DNA of 38,127 nt from Oleispira sp963933055 (GCA_963933055.1 CAWVSY010000034.1:1-38127); one strand, 5' to 3'. Shown: positions 1 to 7,758, counted from the stretch's first letter. Made by a program: numbers and translations. The notes: generated by a model not told the origin, from the letters alone.

Positions 1-380
1 CGTACAAACCCAAGGTTGGAACTAGAGAATAGAAGAGATTTTGGGAGATTCAAGCTGCTTAAAGATAAAAGCAGAGACAGCTTGCTGTGCGCTGAATTCG
101 GTATTTCTCTCTTCGCCACGCTGTGAATACTTATAAAATACATCCTTGTATTTTCCCCTACGGGCAGCTTCGCTGTGCAAAACCCGCTCCTGCGGTTTTG
201 TCCATGCAGGCTCAACCCCCGCCTCCCTACGGGAGATGGGCTTGAGCGAACCACCGAACACAGCGCCCAGAAATCTATGCAGATTATAGATTGATACTAA
301 AAATTGAAAACGACGAAATAGGGAATTCTTTTTAGAAGGCTCTTAAATTACTAAAAGCTTTATAAATAGGGCTTTATTTT
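1..380. other. Non-coding, hairpin-rich intergenic stretch
   Basis: I see no convincing gene here. The stretch from about 150 to 260 contains a run of very short stem-loops with three- or four-base loops, for example CTCCC-TAC-GGGAG near 221-233, GCAGC-TTC-GCTG near 164-175 and an imperfect AAAACCCGC / GCGGTTTT pair near 179-199. A leftward open frame at 22-261 exists but has low-complexity, Arg/Glu-rich content and no recognisable domain. The region resembles the palindromic intergenic repeats of marine gammaproteobacteria more than coding sequence. Confidence 0.4.
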
Positions 381-530
381 AATTTGGAAAGCTGTGAGTG
401 ATTAACGGTGAGCGATGGGGATTAATTTTAAAGGGCTTCTATGGGAGGGATCCCATAGTAGAGCTTACAGGGAGGTACTTGCAGCGTCCCGCCTAAAATT
501 CAATCTCCATCGGGAACGCAAGCTAGTCAC
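381..530. repeat. Structured intergenic repeat, copy A
   Basis: This is the first of two imperfect 150-bp copies, offset by 183 bp from copy B at 564-713. The outer ends form an imperfect inverted repeat: GTGATTAACGGTGAGCGATG on the left, and a right arm ending GCAAGCTAGTCAC. Inside is a perfect hairpin with an 8-bp stem, CTATGGGA at 439-446 and TCCCATAG at 451-458, around a GGGA loop. After it comes a CAGGGAGGTACTTGCAGCG segment. The element has no room for a transposase and looks like a MITE- or REP-type non-autonomous repeat. Confidence 0.75.
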
Positions 531-563
531 GCTTTGAAATCAGATTAAATAATCTGTTGTTTG

Positions 564-713
564 AATTTAGAAAGCTGCGAGTGATTAGCGGTGAGCGATG
601 GGGATTAATTTTGCAGGACGCCTAAAAGAGGGATCTTTTAGCCGAGCCTCCAGGGATGGATTCACGGCGTGCCGTAGAAAATTCAATCTCCATAATGAAC
701 GCAAGCTAATCAC
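564..713. repeat. Structured intergenic repeat, copy B
   Basis: Second copy of the 150-bp element. It begins AATTTAGAAAGCTGCGAGTG and ends GCAAGCTAATCAC. The terminal inverted repeat pairs 581-612 with 678-713. The internal hairpin is CTAAAAGA at 622-629 and TCTTTTAG at 634-641, again around GGGA. Its stem differs from copy A at three positions, and each change is matched on the other arm. The copy lies just beyond the 3' end of the AraC-family gene. Confidence 0.75.
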
Positions 714-751
714 GGTCAAACCACCAGCATCCCGCATTTTAGGTTCAGAAA

Positions 752-1765
752 TTATTTTGAGCGCCCCAACCTTTGAGCACGATACTCGCGCGGCGTTATA
801 CCCATCCATTGTTTATAGGCACGAGTAAATGCACGCGGTTCGCTAAAACCTAACCGTGCGCCAATTTCTGCAATAGTGATACCGCGATCGCGCAATAGCC
901 GATTGGCTAAATCATTACGCAGATTATCTTTAATCTGCTGATAACTTGTTCCTTCTGCCGTCAACTTACGACGAAGTGTTTGCTCACTCATTGAGAGCTC
1001 TTTCGATAACTCAACTGAGCCTGGTACAACAGCCCCCTTATTTAACCTAGGCTCCAACAACTGATAAATACGTGCGCTTAAACTGCTGTCTTCACCCGGA
1101 ATAGTTAATAAATCAATTGGCGCTCTGCGTAAAAATACCTGAAGCTCACGCTGACTTTTTATAAGAGGTTCATGCAGATAGTTTCGATGAAAGACTAAAC
1201 GGTTATATTTACTCTTTAAATAGGTAGGACAGCGGAACAATAAATCATACTCAGCCTTATCTAAAGGCGTGTAATTAATATACGAACCTAATAACTTAAT
1301 AGGCTTACCAATATACCAGCTGGCAAAACGATGCCAGATGACATGCCAGTACTCTATATAGAAATGCTCAAAATCTAACTCAGGACGGCGAAAGACCGTA
1401 GTAAAATAAACATGATCACCTTCATATTCTAAAGAGATCTGAACCTCATCGGTGATTTGATTATAAAAACGAATGCCCTTTTGCAATAACTCCTCAAGAT
1501 TCGAAGAGTAGCTTACCCAATCGGCCATCAGTGCAAACGTACCGACTTTTAAAGAGTTCTCGGTAAATCCCATAAATTCATCGTTAAGCTCTTCAGCAAT
1601 TGAAGAATAAAGCTTAGCGACCAAATCCACATGCACACGAGCATCAGGGTCATTCATCTGTTTATCAGATATACGCGCCTTTCTTAATAACGCACGCGTA
1701 TCAATACCTTTTGCTTTAGCACCACCCAACGCTGTTTTAATATAATGCGAGCCAACCGTTGCCAT
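752..1765 (-). CDS. AraC-family transcriptional regulator with arabinose-binding-type N-terminal domain
   Basis: Predicted DNA-binding transcription factor of 337 residues. The N-terminal ~200 residues match the ligand-binding domain of the ArgR/OruR-like AraC subfamily (Arabinose_bd type). The C-terminal ~100 residues carry two helix-turn-helix units: LSKELSMSEQTLRRKL, and ITIAEIGARLGFSEPRAFTR followed by the typical WMGITPREYR ending. The ligand and targets are unknown; relatives respond to amino acids, lipids or other small metabolites. It starts 18 bp after the stop of the winged-helix/nuclease-like gene and probably shares its transcript. Family assignment is firm; the specific role is not inferable. 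Confidence 0.9.
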   Translation of the reverse strand: MATVGSHYIKTALGGAKAKGIDTRALLRKARISDKQMNDPDARVHVDLVAKLYSSIAEELNDEFMGFTENSLKVGTFALMADWVSYSSNLEELLQKGIRFYNQITDEVQISLEYEGDHVYFTTVFRRPELDFEHFYIEYWHVIWHRFASWYIGKPIKLLGSYINYTPLDKAEYDLLFRCPTYLKSKYNRLVFHRNYLHEPLIKSQRELQVFLRRAPIDLLTIPGEDSSLSARIYQLLEPRLNKGAVVPGSVELSKELSMSEQTLRRKLTAEGTSYQQIKDNLRNDLANRLLRDRGITIAEIGARLGFSEPRAFTRAYKQWMGITPREYRAQRLGRSK

Positions 1766-1783
1766 AGTTTATATCTCAAACAC

Positions 1784-2695
1784 TTAATACACATCCACAT
1801 CGTGCTGAAGTAACAGCTTAGGCAAAACCTCATCCAACTGATCCAGATCGCTCTCATTAAGTTCAATCAGTTTTAGTTTAGCCGCATGATAAATTTCTTT
1901 ACGTGCCAATTTACGTTGAATATCAGCAGGGCTTTTTTCTTGACCCCAGTACTCGATGTAGACATGCCCATTCGGCAAATAGAAATCACAACTGATACTT
2001 TCTTTAATTCTCTCTGAGCCATGATCTAACTCCGTCGGTATTTCTCGACGATAAGCATGATTAATTCCTGAGATGTAAAGCCAATTATCAATTTCGGCTA
2101 ACGCAGCAGACTCAACTTGGTGCCCATCCAGACATCCACACAAACGACCATCGGCAATAAAAAAATCAGCTTCTTTCGATAAGTGTTCATTGTGCTGTGA
2201 GAGTTTTTCCAATGTCGCTTTAAATTGTAAATTATGGCGAACCTGTTCTGGCCACTGCGCATAAGGCATGCCCGTAGTTTCATGTTCAACTTGCTGACCA
2301 CCAACCGCTTGCCCTAATGCCGTCAATTTCCAACCATGATGAAAACGTTCAATCCAGCCTAATTCCGACAAAATAAGATTCATACGCTTTGCCGCTATTT
2401 TATGCGATTTCCCTAACTGAGAAGCGGTTAGAAAGTTAAACGTTTCACTATTAAACAAGCGATGAGCTTTGATCTCTTCTGGCCATACAATGTATTCACC
2501 AAATTTTTCATGCTGAGTATAACGACCACCTTCAAATTCTCCCTTAGTCGTTAAACGCCACGATCGTCCTTCACGCTTAATCCAGCCACGTTCAGATAAT
2601 AAAGAAAAGACATCTTTAGCATCGCGATCAAGCTTTTTTGCTATTTGAGTAGTTGAAAAAAAGTTTACCGGTTTATCAACCATGATTAAGTGCAT
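1784..2695 (-). CDS. Duplicated winged-helix protein with C-terminal PD-(D/E)XK nuclease-like domain
   Basis: A 303-residue protein with no known name. Residues ~12-75 and ~88-151 are two copies of one module. Each runs from a helical segment (STTQIAKKL / LTASQLGKS) through GWIKREGRSWRLTTKG / GWIERFHHGWKLTALG to a WPEEI / WPEQV tail, as in winged-helix DNA-binding folds. The C-terminal half contains CDFYLPNGHVYIEYWG (about 236-251) and a following KEIYHAAKLKLIEL. The spacing of Asp237, Glu248 and a later Lys resembles the PD-(D/E)XK nuclease core. A nuclease role is inference. The first ATG is at 2695; an in-frame ATG four codons later is an alternative. A TATAAA element lies just upstream of the first ATG, so the mRNA leader may be very short. 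Confidence 0.7.
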   Translation of the reverse strand: MHLIMVDKPVNFFSTTQIAKKLDRDAKDVFSLLSERGWIKREGRSWRLTTKGEFEGGRYTQHEKFGEYIVWPEEIKAHRLFNSETFNFLTASQLGKSHKIAAKRMNLILSELGWIERFHHGWKLTALGQAVGGQQVEHETTGMPYAQWPEQVRHNLQFKATLEKLSQHNEHLSKEADFFIADGRLCGCLDGHQVESAALAEIDNWLYISGINHAYRREIPTELDHGSERIKESISCDFYLPNGHVYIEYWGQEKSPADIQRKLARKEIYHAAKLKLIELNESDLDQLDEVLPKLLLQHDVDVY

Positions 2696-2877
2696 GCCCT
2701 ATTTATACTATGATGAGTTATGTGATTAGATCCTTTTTAAGGAATAATGACGATCTAGCTCCATTATGCCGTGCAGTTAACGCGCTGTATATTTACAATA
2801 GCAGCTAATAGTAATTTCCCTACCGTTCTACTTATAGATCTTGTTATGGATCTAATTAAAATCAAATCGAGCACCAG

Positions 2878-3657
2878 ATGACCCGCCCAAGCGATCGTAA
2901 CTTTGATGATTTAAGCAAACGCTTTAAAAACAATATTTATGGCACCCCCAAGGGAATGCTGCGTTTGTATGCACTAAGGGAAGATTTTTCCAACGCTGAG
3001 ATTGGCAACCAATACCCTCTTACTATTTTAGATGCTGGCGGCGGTATGGGCCAATTCAGTTCTGAACTGGCTGAAAAAGGTCATAAAATAGAATTATGCG
3101 ATATATCCCATGAAATGTTAGAAGGTGCAAAATCACTCTTTTTCGAACAAGGCTTAATATCACAAATTAATCTGACTCAATGTGGCATCCAAGAGATTCC
3201 ACAAAAATTTGATCAGCAATTTGACCTCGTTATGAATCATGCTGTTTTAGAATGGCTAGTCGATCCTGCCGAAGCACTAGCAATACTTTATCAACAGGTT
3301 AAACCGGGTGGCTGGCTATCGATCATGTTCTATAACATTCATGGTAGAACTTGGCGCGGACTAATGAACGGCAAACTGCATGCACCAGCCACCAGCACAG
3401 AGCGTATGGCTAAAGAAGGCATTGCCCCTCAACAGCCTTTGGAGCCTCAATGGGTACATGATTATTTAGTCGGTCTTGGTCTAGAAGTTAAATCTTGGCG
3501 TGGTATTCGTTTTATTTACGACCATATGCACCAAAAAATTCGTGACCGCGTTGGCCTAGAAGCCATTGCCGCTAGCGAGTCAGAATTTGGCTATCAAGCT
3601 CCTTATAAAGATCTTGCACGCTATGTTCATATACTTGGGCGCAAACCTGAAGCATGA
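2878..3657 (+). CDS. cmoM: tRNA 5-carboxymethoxyuridine methyltransferase CmoM
   Basis: Class I SAM-dependent methyltransferase of 259 residues. CmoM makes the methyl ester of 5-carboxymethoxyuridine (mcmo5U) at the wobble position of certain tRNAs. The start region DRNFDDLSKRFKNNIYGTPK matches the E. coli CmoM (SmtA) N-terminus closely. Motif I is ILDAGGGMGQFS, followed by an acidic ELCDIS and the family-typical NHAVLEWLVDPAEAL and GGWLSIMFYNIHG. The C-terminal ARYVHILGRKP also matches. No strong ribosome site is visible before the ATG. It is divergent from the winged-helix/nuclease-like gene, with a 182-bp intergenic stretch in which I see no clear regulatory site. Confidence 0.9.
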   Translation: MTRPSDRNFDDLSKRFKNNIYGTPKGMLRLYALREDFSNAEIGNQYPLTILDAGGGMGQFSSELAEKGHKIELCDISHEMLEGAKSLFFEQGLISQINLTQCGIQEIPQKFDQQFDLVMNHAVLEWLVDPAEALAILYQQVKPGGWLSIMFYNIHGRTWRGLMNGKLHAPATSTERMAKEGIAPQQPLEPQWVHDYLVGLGLEVKSWRGIRFIYDHMHQKIRDRVGLEAIAASESEFGYQAPYKDLARYVHILGRKPEA

Positions 3658-3706
3658 ATAAATAATGACTCAGCTCAACAAATAAGAAGTAATCTCATTT
3701 AAGTGC

Positions 3707-3735
3707 TTGCAAATGAAAATGATTCTCACTATCTT
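3707..3735 (+). promoter_or_regulatory. Fur-box-containing promoter
   Basis: A -35-like TTGCAA (3707-3712) and a -10-like TATCTT (3730-3735) are separated by exactly 17 bp. The spacer contains TGAAAATGATTCTCA (3714-3728), which matches the 7-1-7 Fur consensus TGATAATGATTATCA at 13 of 15 positions. Fur bound there would block RNA polymerase, so the next gene is predicted to be repressed by iron. Confidence 0.75.
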
Positions 3736-3791
3736 TAGTTGACCATTTAAAGTTATCGCTCCTCCATACAAGGAAGCGAGTAGGAGTTTTC

Positions 3792-4190
3792 ATGCCACAA
3801 CGCCACACCCCATCAAATCAAGCAGAGAAACTGGATCGCTTTCATCAATTAGAAAATACCATTCGGCACTGCACAACAGAGCTACGACAAGTCGCTCTGC
3901 AAAAAGCCAACTTAAATGAATATATTGATATTGGTTTAGACATGGCAACGAAGGCAGGCATTACAAATCACCCACAACTGCAAGAAAGCTGGCTCAAACG
4001 CGTTTATAATACGCTCTTTGAAACCACCAGCGATATGGTTGAACCAGAATACTGGCGTGAAGTATGCTCTGAATATCTATACCAACCGTTATTTGCACTA
4101 AAACATTTATATAGAAACCATCCTCACGGCAAGCGCAAAATTCAGATGCTCTACAAAGAACTGTCAGTCACAGCCCACTATCTGTATTAG
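3792..4190 (+). CDS. Conserved-looking protein of unknown function, predicted Fur-regulated
   Basis: A 132-residue soluble protein that I do not recognise. It has no signal peptide or membrane segment and looks mainly helical. It contains an aromatic-rich middle part (EYWREVCSEYLYQPLFALKH) and a basic stretch near HPHGKRKIQ. There is no cysteine motif for an iron-sulfur cluster; the only two cysteines are isolated. A good ribosome site, TAGGAG, lies five bases before the ATG. The strong Fur box 64 bp upstream suggests a role in the iron-starvation response, but the molecular function is unknown. It appears to be a single-gene unit. Confidence 0.75.
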   Translation: MPQRHTPSNQAEKLDRFHQLENTIRHCTTELRQVALQKANLNEYIDIGLDMATKAGITNHPQLQESWLKRVYNTLFETTSDMVEPEYWREVCSEYLYQPLFALKHLYRNHPHGKRKIQMLYKELSVTAHYLY

Positions 4191-4350
4191 TGCATGAGTT
4201 AGTTATTAGTCTTAGCTATCGATTTTAAAATATGATAGTTAAAAGCTAATGGTACGATTAAATAAATTCATTTTACCAACGCCTCATTATTGTCCATACT
4301 GAACTCAGTTAAATAAAACGAATTCAATAAATCCAACGAGAGGCAAGAAA

Positions 4351-5088
4351 ATGACGACATTAACAGACCGCACTGGCTTGACCGTTCCACAAGTTACTTG
4401 GCCAACTCGCCAAGGAGATGAATGGGTCAACGTGACAACGGATGACGTTTTCAAGGGCAAAACAGTTGCGGTATTTTCATTACCAGGCGCTTTCACTCCA
4501 ACCTGTTCTTCAACACACCTGCCTCGCTATAACGAACTTGCGAGCGTATTTAAAGAAAATGGTGTTGACGAAATTGTCTGCATCAGTGTCAACGACACAT
4601 TTGTTATGAACGCTTGGTTAGCCGATCAAGAAGCCAGTAACATTCGTGTAATTCCTGACGGCACAGGTGAATTCACTGAAGGCATGGGAATGTTGGTTGA
4701 TAAATCTGACATAGGTTTCGGAAAACGCAGCTGGCGCTACAGCATGCTAGTAAAAGATGGCGTGATTGCACAAATGTTTATTGAACCACAAAAGCCTGGC
4801 GACCCTTTTGAAGTTTCTGATGCCGATACCATGTTAGGCTACATTAATGCCGACGCAAAGGCACCCGCTTCCGTTTGTGTTATTAGCAAGCCAGGCTGCC
4901 CTTTCTGCGCGAAAGCAAAAGAGGATCTAAAAACAGCTGGTATGTCGTATGAAGAAATTGTATTAGGAAAAGACGCTAGCCTGACCTCTTTACGCGCGGT
5001 GTCTGGCAAAGAAACAGTACCTCAAGTATTCATTGCTGGCCAATGCATCGGTGGCAGTGAAGAATTAGCGGCTTACTTAGCTAAATAA
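4351..5088 (+). CDS. Hybrid peroxiredoxin-glutaredoxin (glutathione-dependent peroxidase)
   Basis: A 245-residue fusion. Residues 1-165 are a Prx5-type peroxiredoxin with peroxidatic Cys near residue 51 in GAFTPTCSSTHLP. Residues ~172-245 are a glutaredoxin with the CPFC active site (about 182-185), the cis-Pro segment ETVPQVFIAG and CIGGSEEL for glutathione binding. In this family (Haemophilus PGdx type) the glutaredoxin domain uses glutathione to re-reduce the peroxidase in the same chain. Together they reduce H2O2 and alkyl peroxides in the cytosol. A GAGAGG ribosome site sits seven bases before the ATG. No OxyR site was evident by eye. It is followed by a strong terminator. Confidence 0.93.
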   Translation: MTTLTDRTGLTVPQVTWPTRQGDEWVNVTTDDVFKGKTVAVFSLPGAFTPTCSSTHLPRYNELASVFKENGVDEIVCISVNDTFVMNAWLADQEASNIRVIPDGTGEFTEGMGMLVDKSDIGFGKRSWRYSMLVKDGVIAQMFIEPQKPGDPFEVSDADTMLGYINADAKAPASVCVISKPGCPFCAKAKEDLKTAGMSYEEIVLGKDASLTSLRAVSGKETVPQVFIAGQCIGGSEELAAYLAK

Positions 5089-5130
5089 CCTAAGCCAATA
5101 ATAAACGTGATTAGGTCAGCTTAATCACTG

Positions 5131-5169
5131 AAAAAAACCGCTATAAATGATATTTATAGCGGTTTTTTT
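5131..5169. terminator. Bidirectional rho-independent terminator
   Basis: A perfect 11-bp stem, CCGCTATAAAT (5138-5148) and ATTTATAGCGG (5152-5162), has an A run before it and a T run after it. It lies between the convergent peroxiredoxin-glutaredoxin gene and the leftward coiled-coil membrane protein gene, so it can end transcription from both sides. Confidence 0.9.
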
Positions 5170-5201
5170 ATACCTATTTTATATCTGTGGAGACAATTAG
5201 A

Positions 5202-5432
5202 TTATGAGCGAGCCGCTAAGTCTTTTTTTGCTTCACCTAATTGATAGCGGGTATCTGCCAGCTTTTGTTTAAGCTCTTTGTTTTGCTCTTGTTCTTGTTG
5301 ATGCTTAACCGCAAGTTCATTCAAGGCTTCTTTCACCTCTTCAACTTGCTGCTTCCAACGATTTGAAAGAATCAACGCAGCTAAGCCACCGCCCAAAACA
5401 ACCCCACCTAATGCTGCTAAAATAAATGCCAT
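5202..5432 (-). CDS. Small single-pass membrane protein with coiled coil
   Basis: A predicted 76-residue protein. An N-terminal hydrophobic, Gly-rich helix (MAFILAALGGVVLGGGLAAL) is followed by a charged Gln/Glu/Lys-rich segment with heptad character up to the C-terminus. This suggests an inner-membrane anchor with a cytoplasmic coiled coil, in the manner of DUF1043-like small envelope proteins; no family is assigned. The start at 5432 is preferred over a farther upstream ATG because AAAGG lies seven bases before it and the segment becomes a clean membrane anchor. It begins 10 bp after the stop of the YqcC gene, so the two are likely cotranscribed. Confidence 0.7.
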   Translation of the reverse strand: MAFILAALGGVVLGGGLAALILSNRWKQQVEEVKEALNELAVKHQQEQEQNKELKQKLADTRYQLGEAKKDLAARS

Positions 5433-5442
5433 ATATAAACCT

Positions 5443-5772
5443 TTAATCCTGCTGTAATAAATCATCAAGTTGGCGAATCAAAACAAGAATAACTTGATCA
5501 GCCTCTGTATTTTTATAGATTTCACTCGCCATTGGCTCAAGCCCCTGACCTTTTAACAAAACAGGCAAAGCTTGGTTATTATCAATAAGTGCCTCAATAT
5601 TAGGAATAAATACAAACTGCAGCCATTGGCTAAAATTCATTGTATCCAAACAAAATGGCTGCTGGCTAGCCAATGCATCAGCACTTATTTCGCACTCAGA
5701 CCAGTGGCCTCTATTCATCAACGCGTTCTGCAAAGACTGTAAAGCCAATAATACCTGCTCATGCTGTACCAT
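5443..5772 (-). CDS. yqcC: YqcC family protein (DUF446)
   Basis: A small cytosolic protein of about 109 residues. Conserved YqcC features are visible: QPFCLDTMNFSQWLQFVFIP, then DNNQALP, and a C-terminal helix ILVLIRQLDDLL. E. coli YqcC has FMDTMEPLEWLQWVLIPRM and DNKQPLP at the same places. The function is unknown; in E. coli the gene is next to the tRNA pseudouridine synthase truC, which is not present here. The frame stays open upstream to 5829, but the start at 5772 (MVQHEQVLLALQSL) aligns with the E. coli N-terminus and has a GGG-containing site upstream. Divergent from the DUF3549 gene. Confidence 0.85.
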   Translation of the reverse strand: MVQHEQVLLALQSLQNALMNRGHWSECEISADALASQQPFCLDTMNFSQWLQFVFIPNIEALIDNNQALPVLLKGQGLEPMASEIYKNTEADQVILVLIRQLDDLLQQD

Positions 5773-5940
5773 CAATTTGCCCATACCCTCTATCAAGATC
5801 ATGTATCTCATCAGTGAAGTCAGCCACATTGTACGATATCTAATAGGATATAAACATTCAGCTCTCGATACCCTAGAGGCAATCCGCTAGAATAGCGCCC
5901 TTATTAAACATCCTGTTCATAACTACCTTGGGGTTCGCTC

Positions 5941-6954
5941 GTGAGTATCAGTAAATTCGTTGAAGAAACCGGTGCGCAAATGCGTATTTTTGATCTAGGG
6001 CGCCGCATTCAAAAGATCTCAAAAGCCGACTTTGCTGACATAGAAGACCTCAAGAAACCTTACCCATCTCCTTATCTACAGCATGCCTGGATTGGTATTT
6101 TAACCTGGAATCCGAAAAAAGCAGGTAACCACAACATTTGGTTTTTGAAATTGCCACTTGATGAGCAAAATTTTATTCAGCCTGGTGACCGCGATGCATT
6201 CTTGAATCATTGGTTAAGATGTTTACAATTTCCAGATAAAGAACACGGTGAAGCGCCTTGCTATTATAAGCCAGACCAAAATCGCATGGCTTATTTTCAC
6301 TCTTTAGCACTAGCAACACTCGGACAATCACATACCGATTTTTACACCACAACTCGCGCCTATTTAAGTGGTGATATGGGGTGGGAAAATTGGCAACAAC
6401 TCGGGCTGCAAGGTATTGCTGAAGTGGTTGTTAATATCGACAAAGATAAAAACGCCAAGCTTGTCTCACAAGGCATTGCTAACATGCCCACTACACCCTT
6501 GAATACACTACTCGGCTTTTTAGAAAACATAGAACCCGACCTTGAACTGTCGGTAGCTATTAATGATCGCTTAGCTCGAGTCATTAAAAACGGGGCAGAG
6601 CCTGCGGATTTGGCGGCTTTTGTGAGAGCGCTATCTCACAGCCAAAATGTCGAGCAGCGTAAAATGCTGATTGAAGTCATTCTACTGCACCCAAAATCTA
6701 CCAGTATCGAAGTATTAGCATCCATGGCAAGCCGCTGCTGGCAAGATCTACAAGGTGAGCTATTACTCGCTTTCTTGAATGTTCTTGCAACTAATGATCA
6801 AGGGCAAGCAGCGTTTAATGCACTGGTTGCTGACCTAATGCCACTGCCAAACAAACGAGAGCATATTTTACAAGCATTCCGTAGCGAAAACCGCAGCGAG
6901 GCTTTAATGTCTGCAATTGGTAAACTGATGAAAAGCGTGCAACAAGCAGGTTAA
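5941..6954 (+). CDS. DUF3549 family protein
   Basis: A 337-residue cytosolic protein of unknown function, recognised by the N-terminal pattern ISKFVEETGAQMRIFDLGRR and the WFLKLPLDEQ segment typical of DUF3549 proteins of Pseudomonas-like bacteria. The rest is predicted to be largely helical, with no catalytic motif that I can see. The start is GTG, with a TTGGGG ribosome site about six bases upstream. The YchJ gene begins only six bases after its stop, so the two form an operon. The family is confident; the role is unknown. Confidence 0.85.
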   Translation: MSISKFVEETGAQMRIFDLGRRIQKISKADFADIEDLKKPYPSPYLQHAWIGILTWNPKKAGNHNIWFLKLPLDEQNFIQPGDRDAFLNHWLRCLQFPDKEHGEAPCYYKPDQNRMAYFHSLALATLGQSHTDFYTTTRAYLSGDMGWENWQQLGLQGIAEVVVNIDKDKNAKLVSQGIANMPTTPLNTLLGFLENIEPDLELSVAINDRLARVIKNGAEPADLAAFVRALSHSQNVEQRKMLIEVILLHPKSTSIEVLASMASRCWQDLQGELLLAFLNVLATNDQGQAAFNALVADLMPLPNKREHILQAFRSENRSEALMSAIGKLMKSVQQAG

Positions 6955-6960
6955 TCGACC

Positions 6961-7410
6961 ATGAACTCTCAAGAAGTTTGCTCATGTGGCTCTAACATTC
7001 CTTACGATCATTGTTGCGAGCCTTTACACAATGGAGCGCCGGCAAAAAATGCAGAAGCGCTCATGCGCTCACGTTTCAGTGCATTCTCTCTTCTGCTTGA
7101 GGATTATTTATTAACAAGCTGGCATCCCATTACTCGACCTAAGTACATTGAATTGGATAGCGATACACAGTGGAAGCGACTTGAAATCATCGATGCAAAT
7201 AATGATGAGACTGAAGGGCGCGTCCATTTTAAGGCCTATTACCAAGAGCAAAAGCAATGGCACTTACTAGAAGAGACGTCTAAGTTTCTATTTGAGAATG
7301 GCCATTGGCTGTATCTCAGCGGTGATTATCAACCACAAATATTAAAGCCGAGCCGCAATGACGAATGCCCTTGTGGAAGTGGTAAAAAATTTAAGAAATG
7401 CTGCTCATAA
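6961..7410 (+). CDS. ychJ: YchJ family (UPF0225) SEC-C zinc-binding protein
   Basis: A 149-residue protein with two SEC-C-type zinc motifs. The N-terminal one is CSCGSNIPYDHCC and the C-terminal one is CPCGSGKKFKKCC, both of CxCx(8-9)CC form. Between them is the NTF2-like YchJ core with EALMRSRFSAF, YLLTSWHP and FLFENGHWLYL. SEC-C motifs were described in SecA, where they bind zinc and contact SecB; the role of YchJ itself is not established. It sits in a two-gene unit behind the DUF3549 gene. Confidence 0.92.
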   Translation: MNSQEVCSCGSNIPYDHCCEPLHNGAPAKNAEALMRSRFSAFSLLLEDYLLTSWHPITRPKYIELDSDTQWKRLEIIDANNDETEGRVHFKAYYQEQKQWHLLEETSKFLFENGHWLYLSGDYQPQILKPSRNDECPCGSGKKFKKCCS

Positions 7411-7413
7411 TAC

Positions 7414-7440
7414 AAAAGCCAAAAGCCAAAAGCCAAAAGC
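7414..7440. repeat. Heptanucleotide tandem repeat AAAAGCC
   Basis: Nearly four perfect copies of AAAAGCC (27 bp) start four bases after the stop codon of the YchJ gene and run into the downstream hairpin. The tract is non-coding and could vary in copy number by strand slippage. Confidence 0.9.
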
Positions 7441-7443
7441 AAG

Positions 7444-7473
7444 AAGTTGATCAACCAAAGCGATCAACTTTTG
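7444..7473. terminator. Hairpin terminator after the YchJ gene
   Basis: A perfect 9-bp stem, AAGTTGATC (7444-7452) and GATCAACTT (7462-7470), is followed by TT. It lies between the convergent YchJ gene and small membrane protein gene. The T run is short, so termination may be partial. Confidence 0.6.
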
Positions 7474-7485
7474 CAGGCAACCTAA

Positions 7486-7758
7486 CTACGCATCGCGCTG
7501 CATTCCACGCTGAATCATTGCCACCGTCATCATCACAGACCCGATCACAGAAAAAATTAACATACTGTTCACAAACAAGGTATGACGAGCATAATAAGGT
7601 GAGCGAACGTTTTGTTTTTCGTCAACACAGGTCTCTAGCGCAAAGCTATAGCTCATCCCTTGATCAATACAATCATTAACCGTTGAAAGCTCCCAACCAT
7701 AAAGGCTTAACAGCAAAATGACTGGCAACGAAAAGATAATTGAACCCCAACGCATCAT
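7486..7758 (-). CDS. Small two-helix membrane protein, unknown function
   Basis: A 90-residue protein with two hydrophobic helices: IIFSLPVILLLSLYGW near the N-terminus and LIFSVIGSVMMTVAMI near the C-terminus. Between them is a loop of about 40 residues with two cysteines (NDCIDQGMSYSFALETCVDE). If that loop faces the periplasm, the two cysteines could form a disulfide. A GGGG ribosome-site-like element lies nine bases before the ATG. I do not recognise the family. It is convergent with the YchJ gene and divergent from the secreted coiled-coil gene. Confidence 0.65.
   Translation of the reverse strand: MMRWGSIIFSLPVILLLSLYGWELSTVNDCIDQGMSYSFALETCVDEKQNVRSPYYARHTLFVNSMLIFSVIGSVMMTVAMIQRGMQRDA

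Noticed and set aside
22..261. Leftward open frame of 79 codons
   Set aside because: It lies in hairpin-rich repeat DNA, shows no domain and resembles spurious frames in palindromic intergenic repeats.
598..828. Open frames on both strands across repeat copy B
   Set aside because: They derive from the 150-bp repeat and overlap the end of the AraC gene; no independent coding signal.
7398..7679. Rightward frame overlapping the end of the YchJ gene
   Set aside because: It runs through the AAAAGCC repeat and terminator and is antisense to the two-helix membrane protein gene; no domain.
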